From positions 1 to 41,366 of the forward strand of contig JADHMX010000008.1 in NCBI GenBank assembly GCA_016779825.1: DNA of 41,366 nt, in the 5' to 3' direction. Position 1 is the first letter of the stretch. Each line of letters begins with the position of its first letter. Source of the DNA: Synechococcus sp. BS301-5m-G53. GTDB taxonomy: Bacteria; Cyanobacteriota; Cyanobacteriia; PCC-6307; Cyanobiaceae. Below, in pieces: positions 30,561 through 39,894 of this stretch. The notes under the pieces are model-generated. The model was not told the origin of the DNA and did not search any database. It saw only the letters and a list, made by a program, of their open reading frames with translations. A program made the position numbers and the translations under genes.

Positions 30561-31001
30561 GTGCATCGACTCCGGTCTGTTCTGCTTAGGGTCATTGGAC
30601 CTTGTTTGGCATTGGTTCTGTTGTTGGGCGGGCTTTCGGAGAAAGAGGTTCGGGCCGGGGCTGACCAGCAGGTGGGCGAAGCGGTGGCTGTGGTTGAGCA
30701 TCTGCGGCTGCAGGTGCCCGTGGAGAGCCGTGAGCATTGGATGGCGGCGGAACGCGGCAGCTGGGAGCCTTGGTTGAAGCAACAGCCTGGATTTCTCGGT
30801 CGTGATCTGTACTGGGATCCGGCAACCGAGGAGGGAACCCTGCTGATTCGTTGGAGCAGTCGTGAGGCCTGGAAATCCATCTCCATGGCTGAGGTGGAGA
30901 CAGTTCAGCAGCGCTTCGAGACGTTGGCCCGTGAGCAGACGGGACAGAGCCAGGGCAACCCCTTCCCTCTGGTGTTTGAAGGGGAACTGTTGCCGCAGTG
31001 A
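30561..31001 (+). CDS. TIGR03792-like protein (antibiotic biosynthesis monooxygenase-like fold), signal peptide
   Basis: 146 aa; VEHLRLQVPVESREHWMAAERGSWEPWLKQQPGFLGRDLYWDPATEEGTLLIRWSSREAWKSI. Confidence 0.8.
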   Translation: MHRLRSVLLRVIGPCLALVLLLGGLSEKEVRAGADQQVGEAVAVVEHLRLQVPVESREHWMAAERGSWEPWLKQQPGFLGRDLYWDPATEEGTLLIRWSSREAWKSISMAEVETVQQRFETLAREQTGQSQGNPFPLVFEGELLPQ

Positions 31002-31672
31002 ACACGCCTGACGCTCGCCTTGATCTGCGGCGCCGCCAGCGCTTGGGCATGGTTGAGGCCATCTGGGGGGAACACAAGACAGCCGATCAGATCATTGCCA
31101 TCCTCGAGAGCTTCGCCGCATCAGGGGAAATGGGTCTGGTGACCCGGGTGGCTCCCGAGAAAGCGGCACAGGTGTGCAAGGCCTTGCCGGCGGTGGAGCG
31201 GCACCCCGACGCCCGCTGCCTCACCCTGGGTGCCCTGCCTCCTCTGCCACCGCCACCAGCTGAGGTGGTGGTGCTCAGCGGAGGCAGCAGTGATCGCACC
31301 GTGGTGGCTGAGACCGCCCTGGCCCTGCGTTGCCATGGCATCGGCGTGGATCCTGTGATGGATGTGGGGGTGGCTGGGTTGCATCGTCTGCTCGATCAAC
31401 TGCCCCGTCTGGCCTCGGCTCGGATCCTGATCGCCTGCGCGGGGATGGAGGGTGCGCTGCCGACGGTGCTGGCCGGTCTGGTGCCGCAACCCGTGATCGG
31501 TGTCCCGGTTTCGGTTGGCTATGGAATCAGCGCAGGAGGACGAACCGCCTTGGAAGGAATGCTCGCCAGCTGTGCACCCGGATTGACGGTCGTCAATATC
31601 GACAACGGCTATGGCGCAGCCATGGCTGCATTGCGGATGCTCCGAGGCTGTGCCCCAGAGGCTTCAAGCTGA
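30998..31672 (+). CDS. larB: LarB, nickel-pincer cofactor biosynthesis (AIR carboxylase-like)
   Basis: 224 aa; VVLSGGSSDRTVVAETALALRCHGIGVDPVMDVGVAGLHRLLDQL, CAGMEGALPTVLAGLVPQPVIGVPVSVGYG, VVNIDNGYGAAMAA. Confidence 0.93.
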   Translation: MNTPDARLDLRRRQRLGMVEAIWGEHKTADQIIAILESFAASGEMGLVTRVAPEKAAQVCKALPAVERHPDARCLTLGALPPLPPPPAEVVVLSGGSSDRTVVAETALALRCHGIGVDPVMDVGVAGLHRLLDQLPRLASARILIACAGMEGALPTVLAGLVPQPVIGVPVSVGYGISAGGRTALEGMLASCAPGLTVVNIDNGYGAAMAALRMLRGCAPEASS

Positions 31673-31676
31673 GGTT

Positions 31677-31814
31677 TCAAGCCCCAGCTGGAGAATCGAT
31701 CTGACCGAGACGCTGCAATTCAGCACGGTTGTGATCGCACTCGACGCGCTGCATTGCAATCACCAAGGCATCAAGATCGGCTCGGGCCAGCTCACCATCC
31801 TGTTGCCAAGCCAT
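31677..31814 (-). CDS. Candidate small protein (45 aa from ATG; 52 aa from TTG at 31835), unlisted in the ORF track
   Basis: Minus-strand translation MAWQQDGELARADLDALVIAMQRVECDHNRAELQRLGQIDSPAGA*; amphipathic, protein-like composition in an otherwise unexplained gap. No clear Shine-Dalgarno. Confidence 0.45.
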   Translation of the reverse strand: MAWQQDGELARADLDALVIAMQRVECDHNRAELQRLGQIDSPAGA

Positions 31815-31847
31815 GGAGCGGGGGTCGGGAGCCAACGCCGGATGTCC

Positions 31848-31865
31848 GATAATTGTTATCGATAA
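31848..31865. promoter_or_regulatory. Fur/Zur-like palindromic box
   Basis: GATAATTGTTATCGATAA: GATAA-TTG-TTATC inverted repeat overlapping a second palindrome TTATCGATAA; resembles FUR-family GATAAT-N-ATTATC core with one mismatch. Confidence 0.4.
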
Positions 31866-31933
31866 GTTAAGGGAGATTTCCGGGAAGAAATACTCAGAAA
31901 TCCTGTAGATGAATGCAGAGAGGCTTCGGCTCC

Positions 31934-32881
31934 TCAGAGGTGTTGGAGGTTGGGATAAGCGGTCACCAGATCATTGGCGCTGAGCACATCACCGCGGCCT
32001 TCGGGCTGCCAGATCACCTCGAGGGCCATCAGTTCACTGGACGCTGTGGACCCAAGAATGCGCAGGGTCTGGCGCAGATCTTCACCGGTGTCGGCTCCGG
32101 CGAGCTTGGCCGTTGCCGTTGACGCCACGAGCAGCGTCACGACGATGAATTCGTTGGTGGCATCCGCCTCTCCAGCGCTGCTGCTCGTGTCGGCGATCCT
32201 CTGCCCGCCAACATTGCTGGTGAGCTCAGCGTCGAGTTTGCTGCGCTCATTCATCGAGAGGCGATTGAAGGTCGATTCAGCTGAGCTGAACGGCACACTC
32301 CCGCTCTCAGCATTGGCGTAGACCCAGAGGTCCGGCTGACGTAGCAGGGCAAGGGTTGTTTCCTGGAGCAGCCTCTGCAGACCGGCGGAACTGCTGGTGT
32401 CGGAGGAGCCTGCCAATGAGCGCAGATCGTCCTGGAGGGATTTGGCACTGGCCAGAAGCCCCACCTGCACCTGGATCATGTTCACGTTGCGGGGCATGGC
32501 CGGGGCTGCTGCAGCACCGCCGATGGCGGGAGCACCGCCACCACCACGAACGGCGTTCACCAGAACACCGGCGATGGCCATCAGGATCAGCAGGCCGAAC
32601 AGGCCGCCGCCACCGAAGCCGAAGATCGGGATGATGAACGGAAAGCCCATTCCGCCGCCGCGGTAGCCACCACCGCGATAACCACCGCCGTAGCTGCCAC
32701 CCCCATAGCTGCCCCCGGATCGCGGCATCGAAGGTGCACGGAAGCTGCCCCCGCCCATGCGTCCACCGCGGGCTGCATCAGCCGGCTGGGCCTGGAACAG
32801 ACAGATCCCTGCAATCACAACAGGCAAAAGCAGTGAAGCGAGCAGTCGTCGGGGTCGTGTCAACAGTCGGGGGGTGGCCAA
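31934..32881 (-). CDS. DUF1517 domain protein with signal peptide and Gly/Tyr/Arg-rich region
   Basis: 315 aa; GGRMGGGSFRAPSMPRSGGSYGGGSYGGGYRGGGYRGGGMGFPFIIPIFGFGGGGLFGLLILMAIAGVLVNAVR. Confidence 0.85.
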   Translation of the reverse strand: MATPRLLTRPRRLLASLLLPVVIAGICLFQAQPADAARGGRMGGGSFRAPSMPRSGGSYGGGSYGGGYRGGGYRGGGMGFPFIIPIFGFGGGGLFGLLILMAIAGVLVNAVRGGGGAPAIGGAAAAPAMPRNVNMIQVQVGLLASAKSLQDDLRSLAGSSDTSSSAGLQRLLQETTLALLRQPDLWVYANAESGSVPFSSAESTFNRLSMNERSKLDAELTSNVGGQRIADTSSSAGEADATNEFIVVTLLVASTATAKLAGADTGEDLRQTLRILGSTASSELMALEVIWQPEGRGDVLSANDLVTAYPNLQHL

Positions 32882-32911
32882 AACAGCGCCCGCAGCGTCA
32901 TTCAGGCGACT

Positions 32912-33130
32912 CTAGGAACCACCACCCACGATGGTGACGATCTCAAGGGTGTCGTCATCCTTCACCAGGATGGTGTTCCAACGGCTGCGGGGGGCGATCA
33001 CCCCGTTGTGTTCGGCGACCACCAGCTGAGGGTTGTTAGCCAGCTGGGCGACAACAGCCTCCAGGCTGGCGGGTTCTGGTGCTGGATCCAGAACGCGAGT
33101 TTCACCGTTGACCATCAGGGTGAGAGGCAT
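32912..33130 (-). CDS. thiS: Sulfur carrier protein ThiS
   Basis: 72 aa ending in EIVTIVGGGS (GG near C-terminus), ubiquitin-like; adjacent to thiE. Confidence 0.92.
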   Translation of the reverse strand: MPLTLMVNGETRVLDPAPEPASLEAVVAQLANNPQLVVAEHNGVIAPRSRWNTILVKDDDTLEIVTIVGGGS

Positions 33131-33133
33131 GGC

Positions 33134-34192
33134 TCAGAACGTGGCGTGGTCCAGCTGCTGGAGCAGTTGCCGCGAGGCCTGCCCGACATCATCTGCCTGC
33201 ATGATTGCGCCGATCACCGCCACGCGCCGGCCTCCAGCTGCGAGTAATGCCTGCAGGTTGTCAGGCGTGATTCCACCAATGGCGAAGACGGGGCATTGGC
33301 TGATCGCTGTGGCCTTGGCCAAGAGCTCCACACCAACAGGGTTCCGTTCGGGTTTGACGGCTGTGGAGTGGATCGGGCCGAAGCCGAGATAGTCGATCGG
33401 CTCCTGCTGAGCCTGATGAACCTGATCGATGCTGTGGGTGCTGCGCCCCAGCAGACGATCGCAACCCAGCAGATCGCGCGCCACCTCGCTGGGGATGTCC
33501 TCCTGGCCCAGGTGCACCCCATCCGCATCGACCGCCAGGGCCAGGTCCACACGGTCGTTAATGAACAAAAGCGCCCCGTAGCTTTTGCAGAGCTGCTTGA
33601 GCTGTTGGGCCTCCTGCAGACGTTCGCGGTCGTTCCCCGCTTTGCAGCGGTACTGAACCATGCCCACGCCGTTTTGCAGGGCGGTCTGCACCCGATCGAT
33701 GAGGTCATCGCAGGGGCTTGTGATCAGGCAGAGGCGACAGTCCTGAAGCTTGTTGCGTCGCCTTGCTCCCAGCGTGGCGTTGAGGCAGGTCACCTCCAGG
33801 TCGTAGAGGCCGTAGCGGATCGCAGCGGCTTCAGCGGCCAGCGCAGGATCGATGTTGCGTCCGTATTCCTCCAGCACCCGCAGCGCTTCCTGCACCCTGG
33901 CGCAGTTGGCAGCCACCACGTGGTCGGGGCTGTGGCGATCCAGTTGGGCTGGATGCTCCAGGCCGGCACCGGTGTCGGTGCTGGTGGAGCGGGCCTGCTT
34001 GTAGCTGTCGTGATGTAGTCGTCCCAGCCGTTGTCGCCAGTCCTTGAGACGCACCACCAGATCCTGTTGCTCCAGTCCGAAGCGGCACCAGTCCTCGACA
34101 ACCCTCAGGCCTTCCCGGGCACGGTCGAGGTTGGCGTCGATCAGGCGTGCCACCCGTGGATCCAGGGAGGTCTCGCGAGGGGTCGGATTCAT
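33134..34192 (-). CDS. thiE: Thiamine-phosphate synthase with N-terminal extension domain
   Basis: 352 aa; C-terminal ThiE motifs VQYRCKAGNDRERL, FINDRVDLALAVDADGVHLGQEDIPSEVAR, GRSTHSIDQVHQAQQEPIDYLGFGPI; N-terminal RLIDANLDRAREGLRVVEDWCRF. Confidence 0.95.
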   Translation of the reverse strand: MNPTPRETSLDPRVARLIDANLDRAREGLRVVEDWCRFGLEQQDLVVRLKDWRQRLGRLHHDSYKQARSTSTDTGAGLEHPAQLDRHSPDHVVAANCARVQEALRVLEEYGRNIDPALAAEAAAIRYGLYDLEVTCLNATLGARRRNKLQDCRLCLITSPCDDLIDRVQTALQNGVGMVQYRCKAGNDRERLQEAQQLKQLCKSYGALLFINDRVDLALAVDADGVHLGQEDIPSEVARDLLGCDRLLGRSTHSIDQVHQAQQEPIDYLGFGPIHSTAVKPERNPVGVELLAKATAISQCPVFAIGGITPDNLQALLAAGGRRVAVIGAIMQADDVGQASRQLLQQLDHATF

Positions 34193-34225
34193 GGCACCCT
34201 GTGGGAAACGGTTTCGGCGTCGGTC

Positions 34226-34345
34226 ATGGAGAACGGTGGTTCAGAGAGCTCCATGCACGTTCTGGTCTGGGGCATCGTTCTTCTCGGCGGCATCGGCGTG
34301 TTCATCGTCTGGGGGCTAGTGAATGCCTATCCGACCGTGGCCTGA
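34226..34345 (+). CDS. Candidate 39-aa single-TM small protein
   Basis: ATG 34226: MENGGSESSMHVLVWGIVLLGGIGVFIVWGLVNAYPTVA*, one clear hydrophobic helix; divergent from thiE. Only present in the track as the tail of an over-extended ORF. Confidence 0.6.
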   Translation: MENGGSESSMHVLVWGIVLLGGIGVFIVWGLVNAYPTVA

Positions 34346-35346
34346 GAACCGGTTTCAAGGATCTCGCGGGCCTGGGCTGCGTCGCGGCCGATCTGGCTGC
34401 TGAGCTCCTCCAGACCACTGAATTTGCTCTGCCCGCGTAAGCGCTGCACCGGTTCAACACTTAGATGCCGCCCCTCAAGCTCCAGGCTCTGATCCAGCAG
34501 GTGCACTTCCACGGCTGATGGGGAGGTGGGATCGACGGTGGGTTGGGGGCCGAGGTTCATCACGGCCGGCAGACGCTCGCCATTCCCATCCAGTTGGGCC
34601 CAGGCGGCGTAGACGCCAAGCCCTGGCAGCGCCTTGCGGCCGTCCACCTGGAGATTGGCGGTGGGCCAGCCCAGCTCTCTCCCCAGGCCTCGGCCGCGAA
34701 CCACCCGTCCTTGAAAGCGGTAGGCCCGGCCCAGCAAGGATTTCGCGGCTGCTAGATCGCCCTGCTCAAGGGCCACGCGGATTCGGCTGCTGCTCATCCG
34801 GCCCTCACTGTCCTCAACGATGGGCACAACCTTCACTTCAACGCCTTCACGAGCTGCCAGCCGTTCCAGCATCTCGGCGTCCCCTCGTCGCTGATGGCCG
34901 AAGCGGAAGTTTGTGCCCACGGCGATGCGCCTGGCCTGAAGCGTGTTCACCAACACAGTGGTGATGAACTCTTCTGCGCTCAGCTGAGCGAGCTCGCGGG
35001 TGAAGGGCACCAGCACGAGCTGTTGGATTCCCAGGGGTTCCAGCAGGGCCAGCTTTTCGCTGGGTAGATCCAGCCTCAGGCGTGCTTCTCCGAACAGCAC
35101 CTCCCGGGGATGGGGCCAGAAGCTCACCACCGAGGCAACGGCCTCCTTCGGGCTGTCCTGGATGGCCTCGGCGATCACGCGCCGATGGCCCGCGTGCAGC
35201 CCATCAAAACTGCCCAGCGCCAGGGCAGTGGGACGACGGGCCTCCTCTGGAGAGCAGAGCGGGATCAAGGAGGTGCAGAAGGTGCGCTTTGGTGGCAAGT
35301 TTGAACGACAGAGCTTCAGGGCATGGCCGACCGCCTCGATTTCCAA
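34327..35346 (-). CDS. ribF: Bifunctional riboflavin kinase / FAD synthetase (start may be internal)
   Basis: LGSFDGLHAGHRRVIAEAI, VGTNFRFGHQRRGDAEML, SSSRIRVALEQGDLAAAKSLLGRAYRFQGRVVRGRGLGRELGWPTANL. Confidence 0.94.
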   Translation of the reverse strand: MEIEAVGHALKLCRSNLPPKRTFCTSLIPLCSPEEARRPTALALGSFDGLHAGHRRVIAEAIQDSPKEAVASVVSFWPHPREVLFGEARLRLDLPSEKLALLEPLGIQQLVLVPFTRELAQLSAEEFITTVLVNTLQARRIAVGTNFRFGHQRRGDAEMLERLAAREGVEVKVVPIVEDSEGRMSSSRIRVALEQGDLAAAKSLLGRAYRFQGRVVRGRGLGRELGWPTANLQVDGRKALPGLGVYAAWAQLDGNGERLPAVMNLGPQPTVDPTSPSAVEVHLLDQSLELEGRHLSVEPVQRLRGQSKFSGLEELSSQIGRDAAQAREILETGSQATVG

Positions 35347-35883
35347 CAGTTGTCGTTCGGAGTGCGTCGGATGGGATGGATCCGCTTCTGGATTCAGGTG
35401 GTTCTCGGCATCGTTGTCGTGGGCGTTCTTCTGTTCAACAACATCGGTGGCAGCCTGGCCCGCAATTCCGAGCGCGCTGTGGGCCTGGGTCCTGGCCTAT
35501 CGCTCACGTCACTGGCCTTCCTCGTTCTGCTGTTCAGCCTCTGGCAGGGCTGGCTGATCGTTCGTTCCGGTCGGGCCATCGGCAGTGCAGCCCGACCCAG
35601 TCGTGGCGAGGTGGCGCGGCTGATTAAACGGGGGCTGCTGGCCGATCTCTTGGGCCTCACCTTCGCCACCATCGGCTACCAGGCTCTCGCCGGCAGCCTG
35701 TTTGTGCAGGCCTCCATGCAGACCCCTGGTATTGCCATCGGCGGCCGCGGCATGGCCGACAACCTGGCGATCACCTCACTGGAGATGCTGTCTGTGCTCA
35801 GCAACACCCAGGTGCTGTTCGCCCATCTGATCGGTCTGTTGTTCTCCCTTTGGCTGCTGCAGCGGATCTACCGCACCAGTTGA
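35323..35883 (+). CDS. DUF3611 family membrane protein (Tic21-like)
   Basis: 186 aa, several TM segments; [69 protein letters not shown]. Confidence 0.82.
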   Translation: MADRLDFQQLSFGVRRMGWIRFWIQVVLGIVVVGVLLFNNIGGSLARNSERAVGLGPGLSLTSLAFLVLLFSLWQGWLIVRSGRAIGSAARPSRGEVARLIKRGLLADLLGLTFATIGYQALAGSLFVQASMQTPGIAIGGRGMADNLAITSLEMLSVLSNTQVLFAHLIGLLFSLWLLQRIYRTS

Positions 35884-36677
35884 TCCTTGAGCTTGAGCTG
35901 CGGCAGTCCGCTGAGGGCCCCCCGCCAGAACAGGTCGGGCTGGATCGGCGTGAGCGAGGGGGAATTGGCGTGGATCTGGGCCACATCGCTAGGCCAATCG
36001 CGGGGGCCTTCACCGGCTGATTCCAGATCCTTCACCGCTTCTCCGGCCAGCCAGTAATAAGCCCGCCCACGGGGGTCTTCCCGGCGGCTGAATTGCTCGT
36101 CGTATCGCCGGATCGAGAGACGGGTCCAGCGCAGTGCTCCCATCTCCTCCCGGGCACAGGGGGGGATGTTGAGGTTGAGCAACAGGTTGTCGGGCCACTG
36201 GTCCTCGATGGCCTGTTCACTCACCTCCAGGGCAAGATCGGCAGCCGCCTGGAACTGACGCCACTGGAAGCAAGCGCTGCTCACCGCCAGGGAACGTATG
36301 CCCTCAAGGGTGCCCTCCATCGCTGCGGCAACGGTGCCGGAGCAGAACACGTCGGTCCCCAAGTTGGGGCCGTGATTGATGCCGGAGAGCACCAGGTCTG
36401 GCTTCTCTTTCACCAGTTCGAACAGCGCCAGTTTCATGCAATCGGCGGGAGTGCCGCTGCAGGCCCAGGCGGTCACGCCTGGGGCAAACAATTCGTCGGC
36501 GCGCTCGGCGCGGATGGGGGTCTGCAGGGTGAGGCCATGGCCGGTGGCAGACCGTTCCTGATCCGGGCAGACCACCGTCACCTGATGGCCGCGGGCTGCC
36601 GCTGCAGCGGCCAGGGTTCGGATGCCGTCGGCGAAGACCCCATCGTCATTGCTGATCAGGATCCGCAGCGGGGCCAT
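35868..36677 (-). CDS. surE: 5'/3'-nucleotidase SurE
   Basis: 269 aa; [74 protein letters not shown]. Confidence 0.96.
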   Translation of the reverse strand: MAPLRILISNDDGVFADGIRTLAAAAAARGHQVTVVCPDQERSATGHGLTLQTPIRAERADELFAPGVTAWACSGTPADCMKLALFELVKEKPDLVLSGINHGPNLGTDVFCSGTVAAAMEGTLEGIRSLAVSSACFQWRQFQAAADLALEVSEQAIEDQWPDNLLLNLNIPPCAREEMGALRWTRLSIRRYDEQFSRREDPRGRAYYWLAGEAVKDLESAGEGPRDWPSDVAQIHANSPSLTPIQPDLFWRGALSGLPQLKLKDQLVR

Positions 36678-36748
36678 GGGGTTATTCGCTCTGAGGTGAA
36701 CCTAAGCGGCTTGGCTGCTTACAGTCGGCAGCTGTCTGTTCCATCCCT

Positions 36749-37756
36749 GTGAGCGCACCGGTCACCCTGCAGCAGCTCACCGATCAGCTCGATGCCCTTG
36801 AGCAGCAGGCCGCGGCTGAGATCGCCGAGGCGGCCGACGCCGCTGCACTGGAGCAACTGCGGGTCGGGCTGCTGGGTAAGAAGGGCCGGATATCGGGTGT
36901 TCTGGGCGCCATGGGCAAGTTGCCCGGTGAGGAGCGCCCCCTGGTGGGCCAGCGCGCCAATGTGTTGAAAACGCAGGTGCAGTCGCTGTTGGGTGAGCGG
37001 CTGCAGGCCGTGAAGCAGGCGGCCATGGCGGAGCGGATTGCCAAGGAAAGCCTGGATGTCACGGCTCCGGCTTCAGGGGTGCGGATGGGGCATCGCCATC
37101 CGCTGATCACCACCACCGAAGAGATCGTCGATCTGTTCCTGGGCCTCGGTTACAGCGTGGCGGAAGGGCCTGAAGTGGAGCGGGACCACTACAACTTCAC
37201 CGCGTTGAACATCCCCGAGGACCATCCGGCCCGGGACATGCAAGACACCTTTTATTTAGGGGGTGACCTGCTGATGCGGACCCACACCTCGCCGGTGCAG
37301 ATCCGCCACCTCGAAGAGAACCCGCCGCCGGTGCGGATCGTGGCTCCAGGGCGTGTGTATCGCCGCGATGCCGTTGATGCCACCCACTCGCCGGTGTTCC
37401 ACCAGGTGGAGGTTCTGGCCATTGATGAAGGGCTCGATTTCAGCCACCTGCGCGGCACGGTGATGGCCTTTCTCAAGGCTTTCTTTGGCGACCTGCCGGT
37501 TCGCTTCCGGGCCAGTTACTTCCCCTTCACCGAGCCCTCAGCCGAGGTGGACGTGCAGTGGCGCGGCCGATGGTTGGAGGTGATGGGTTGCGGGATGGTC
37601 GACCCAGCTGTGCTGGAAGGGCTGGGCCTTGATCCCGAGCGCTACAGCGGTTTCGCCGCAGGCCTGGGGGTGGAGCGCTTCTGCATGGTGCGCCATGGCA
37701 TTGACGACATCCGCAGGCTTTACACCAGCGATCTGCGCTTCCTCGAGCAGTTCTGA
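36749..37756 (+). CDS. pheS: Phenylalanyl-tRNA synthetase alpha subunit
   Basis: 335 aa from [93 protein letters not shown]. Confidence 0.97.
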   Translation: MSAPVTLQQLTDQLDALEQQAAAEIAEAADAAALEQLRVGLLGKKGRISGVLGAMGKLPGEERPLVGQRANVLKTQVQSLLGERLQAVKQAAMAERIAKESLDVTAPASGVRMGHRHPLITTTEEIVDLFLGLGYSVAEGPEVERDHYNFTALNIPEDHPARDMQDTFYLGGDLLMRTHTSPVQIRHLEENPPPVRIVAPGRVYRRDAVDATHSPVFHQVEVLAIDEGLDFSHLRGTVMAFLKAFFGDLPVRFRASYFPFTEPSAEVDVQWRGRWLEVMGCGMVDPAVLEGLGLDPERYSGFAAGLGVERFCMVRHGIDDIRRLYTSDLRFLEQF

Positions 37757-37836
37757 TCGGGAACCTTCGTTACTGAGCTTCGTTCAGTTCTCGCGCGTCC
37801 CATAGGCTGAGGTGGACCTCTACCCGTCGTGGATCA

Positions 37837-38745
37837 GTGCCCCGGATCGGACTGATCGTCAATGACGGCAAGCCGCTGGCGGTTCAGACCGCGGACACAA
37901 TTCAGCAGCGCCTCGAAGCGGCGGGCCATGCCGTGCAGCGGGCCAGCAGCTCCGGGGGAATGGTGGGGTTTGCTAACCCCGATCAGCACCTGCGGCTTCG
38001 GGGCTACAGCGCCTGCGTGCCAAAGGGCTTTGATCAATCAATGGTGTTGGCCATCGTGCTGGGGGGTGACGGCACGGTGCTCTCCGCAGCGCGGCAGACG
38101 GCCCCTGTTGGGATTCCGATTCTCACGATCAACACCGGCCATCTGGGGTTTTTGGCTGAGGCCTATCTCGATGATCTGGACCGGGCCCTTGATGTGGTGC
38201 TCACCCAGCAATGGACGATCGAGGAACGCAGCAACCTCGTGGTGAGTGTGATGCGGGGCGATCAGCGCCGCTGGGAGGCGCTGTCCCTCAACGAAATGGC
38301 ACTGCACCGGGAGCCGCTCACGAGCATGTGCCACTTCGAGATTGCCATCGGCCGTCACGCCCCGGTGGACATCGCTGCCGATGGCGTGATCCTCTCCACG
38401 CCGACCGGTTCCACGGCCTACGCCCTCAGCTCCGGCGGGCCGGTGATCACGCCGGATTGTCCGGTGCTGCAACTCACCCCGATCGCGCCCCATTCCCTGG
38501 CCTCCCGTGCCCTCGTGTTCAGCGACCGTGAACCCGTCACGATTTTTCCGGCCACGCCGGAGCGGCTGATGATGGTGGTGGACGGCAGTGCCGGTTGCTA
38601 CGTCTGGCCGGAGGATCGGGTGCTGATCCGTCGCAGCGATCACCCCGTGCGCTTTGTGCGCCTCGCCGACCATGAGTTCTTCCAGGTGCTGCGCAACAAA
38701 CTGGGTTGGGGCTTGCCCCACATCGCCAAGCCCGAGCGGGAATGA
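37837..38745 (+). CDS. nadK: NAD kinase
   Basis: 302 aa; [67 protein letters not shown]. Confidence 0.96.
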   Translation: MPRIGLIVNDGKPLAVQTADTIQQRLEAAGHAVQRASSSGGMVGFANPDQHLRLRGYSACVPKGFDQSMVLAIVLGGDGTVLSAARQTAPVGIPILTINTGHLGFLAEAYLDDLDRALDVVLTQQWTIEERSNLVVSVMRGDQRRWEALSLNEMALHREPLTSMCHFEIAIGRHAPVDIAADGVILSTPTGSTAYALSSGGPVITPDCPVLQLTPIAPHSLASRALVFSDREPVTIFPATPERLMMVVDGSAGCYVWPEDRVLIRRSDHPVRFVRLADHEFFQVLRNKLGWGLPHIAKPERE

Positions 38746-39419
38746 ACCCTGATCCCCTGTTGCTGTTGGCAGGTCCTTCGGCGGTCTCCCTGGCGCCCCG
38801 TCTTGCGGCATCGGGTTACGCCACCCTCGATTGGCTCAGTGCCGGGCCCTCAGCCCATGCCCCTGAACCAGGTGAATCTCCGGTGGCTGCGGTGTTGGCG
38901 GCCGATCAGGCCGCATTGATTCCAGACCTGCGCAGCCGTTTCGGGGCTATGCCGATCCTGTTGGATCTGGAACGCGACAGCGTTGAGGCCCGCGCCGCCT
39001 GCCTGGGAACTGGTGCCGATGATTTCTGGCTCTCGGAGATCGGGCCCAGCGATCTGTTGCTGCGTCTGCGCCTGCACCGCACGATTCAACAGCGCTCAGG
39101 TCAGCGACCGGCGCTGCTTCAGCTCGACGATCTCAGCCTCGATCCCACCACTCGAACGGTGCGTCGGGGAGAACGTGAGGTGGCATTGACGGCTCGGGAA
39201 TTCATGCTCCTGCAGGTGCTATTGCGACGGCGGGGCAAGGTGTTGAGCCGTGATGTGCTGCTTCAGGAGGTGTGGCAGGGGGAGCGCTCTAGCAGCAATG
39301 TTGTTGAGGTGTATGTGCGCTACCTGCGCCAGAAGCTGGAGGCCGGCGGTGAGCGCCGTCTGCTGCACACCGTGCGCGGCCGGGGTTACTGCCTCGGCCA
39401 TGCGTTGCTGGAGGCTTGA
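38742..39419 (+). CDS. OmpR/PhoB-type winged-helix regulator with degenerate receiver domain
   Basis: From ATG 38742; C-terminal [70 protein letters not shown]; receiver lacks canonical acidic pair and KP motif. Confidence 0.88.
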   Translation: MNPDPLLLLAGPSAVSLAPRLAASGYATLDWLSAGPSAHAPEPGESPVAAVLAADQAALIPDLRSRFGAMPILLDLERDSVEARAACLGTGADDFWLSEIGPSDLLLRLRLHRTIQQRSGQRPALLQLDDLSLDPTTRTVRRGEREVALTAREFMLLQVLLRRRGKVLSRDVLLQEVWQGERSSSNVVEVYVRYLRQKLEAGGERRLLHTVRGRGYCLGHALLEA

Positions 39420-39425
39420 TCGGCC

Positions 39426-39869
39426 ATGGACGCTCTGCCGCCTGAGCCGCCGCCGCAGTGGCTGCCAATTGGTGCCCTCTGGTGTGTGGCTCCCGAGCGT
39501 TGCATCGATCTCGAGGTGGCCCGCAGTCCAGAGCAGCAGCGGCTGGGGTTGATGCAGCGGCCAGCTCTGCCGCCCTTGCGCGGGATGTGGTTTCCCTTCT
39601 CCACGCCGCAGCCGCAGCGCTTCTGGATGTTCAACACCCTTGCGCCTCTGGACATGATTTTTGTGCGTGATGGGCGGGTGCTCGATCTGGTGCCTGCCGT
39701 TCCCACCTGCGCTGCCCTGCCCTGTCGCTCCTACGCCGCCGATGTGGACGGCAACGGACGGGCTGATTTCGTTGATGCGGTGATTGAAATCGGTGCCGGG
39801 GAGGCCGAGCGGCTTGGGATTGGAATTGGCGATCCGGTTCGGATTGACCCGATCACCTCTTTGGAGTGA
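39426..39869 (+). CDS. DUF192 family protein
   Basis: 147 aa; CIDLEVARSPEQQRLGLMQRPALPPLRGMWFPF, RFWMFNTLAPLDMIFVRDGRVLDLVPAVPTCAALPC. Confidence 0.85.
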   Translation: MDALPPEPPPQWLPIGALWCVAPERCIDLEVARSPEQQRLGLMQRPALPPLRGMWFPFSTPQPQRFWMFNTLAPLDMIFVRDGRVLDLVPAVPTCAALPCRSYAADVDGNGRADFVDAVIEIGAGEAERLGIGIGDPVRIDPITSLE

Positions 39870-39894
39870 AGCCGCCTTAAGCCGGCTTCACTCC
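39863..39894. other. Perfect 12-bp inverted repeat spanning the convergent DUF192/cobL gene ends
   Basis: GGAGTGAAGCCG (39863-39874) - CCTTAAGC - CGGCTTCACTCC (39883-39894); both stop codons lie inside. Confidence 0.85.

Noticed and set aside
31611-31865. 84-aa plus-strand ORF after larB
   Set aside because: Low-complexity mixed composition with no recognisable domain; starts inside larB. The opposite strand gives a more protein-like small ORF.
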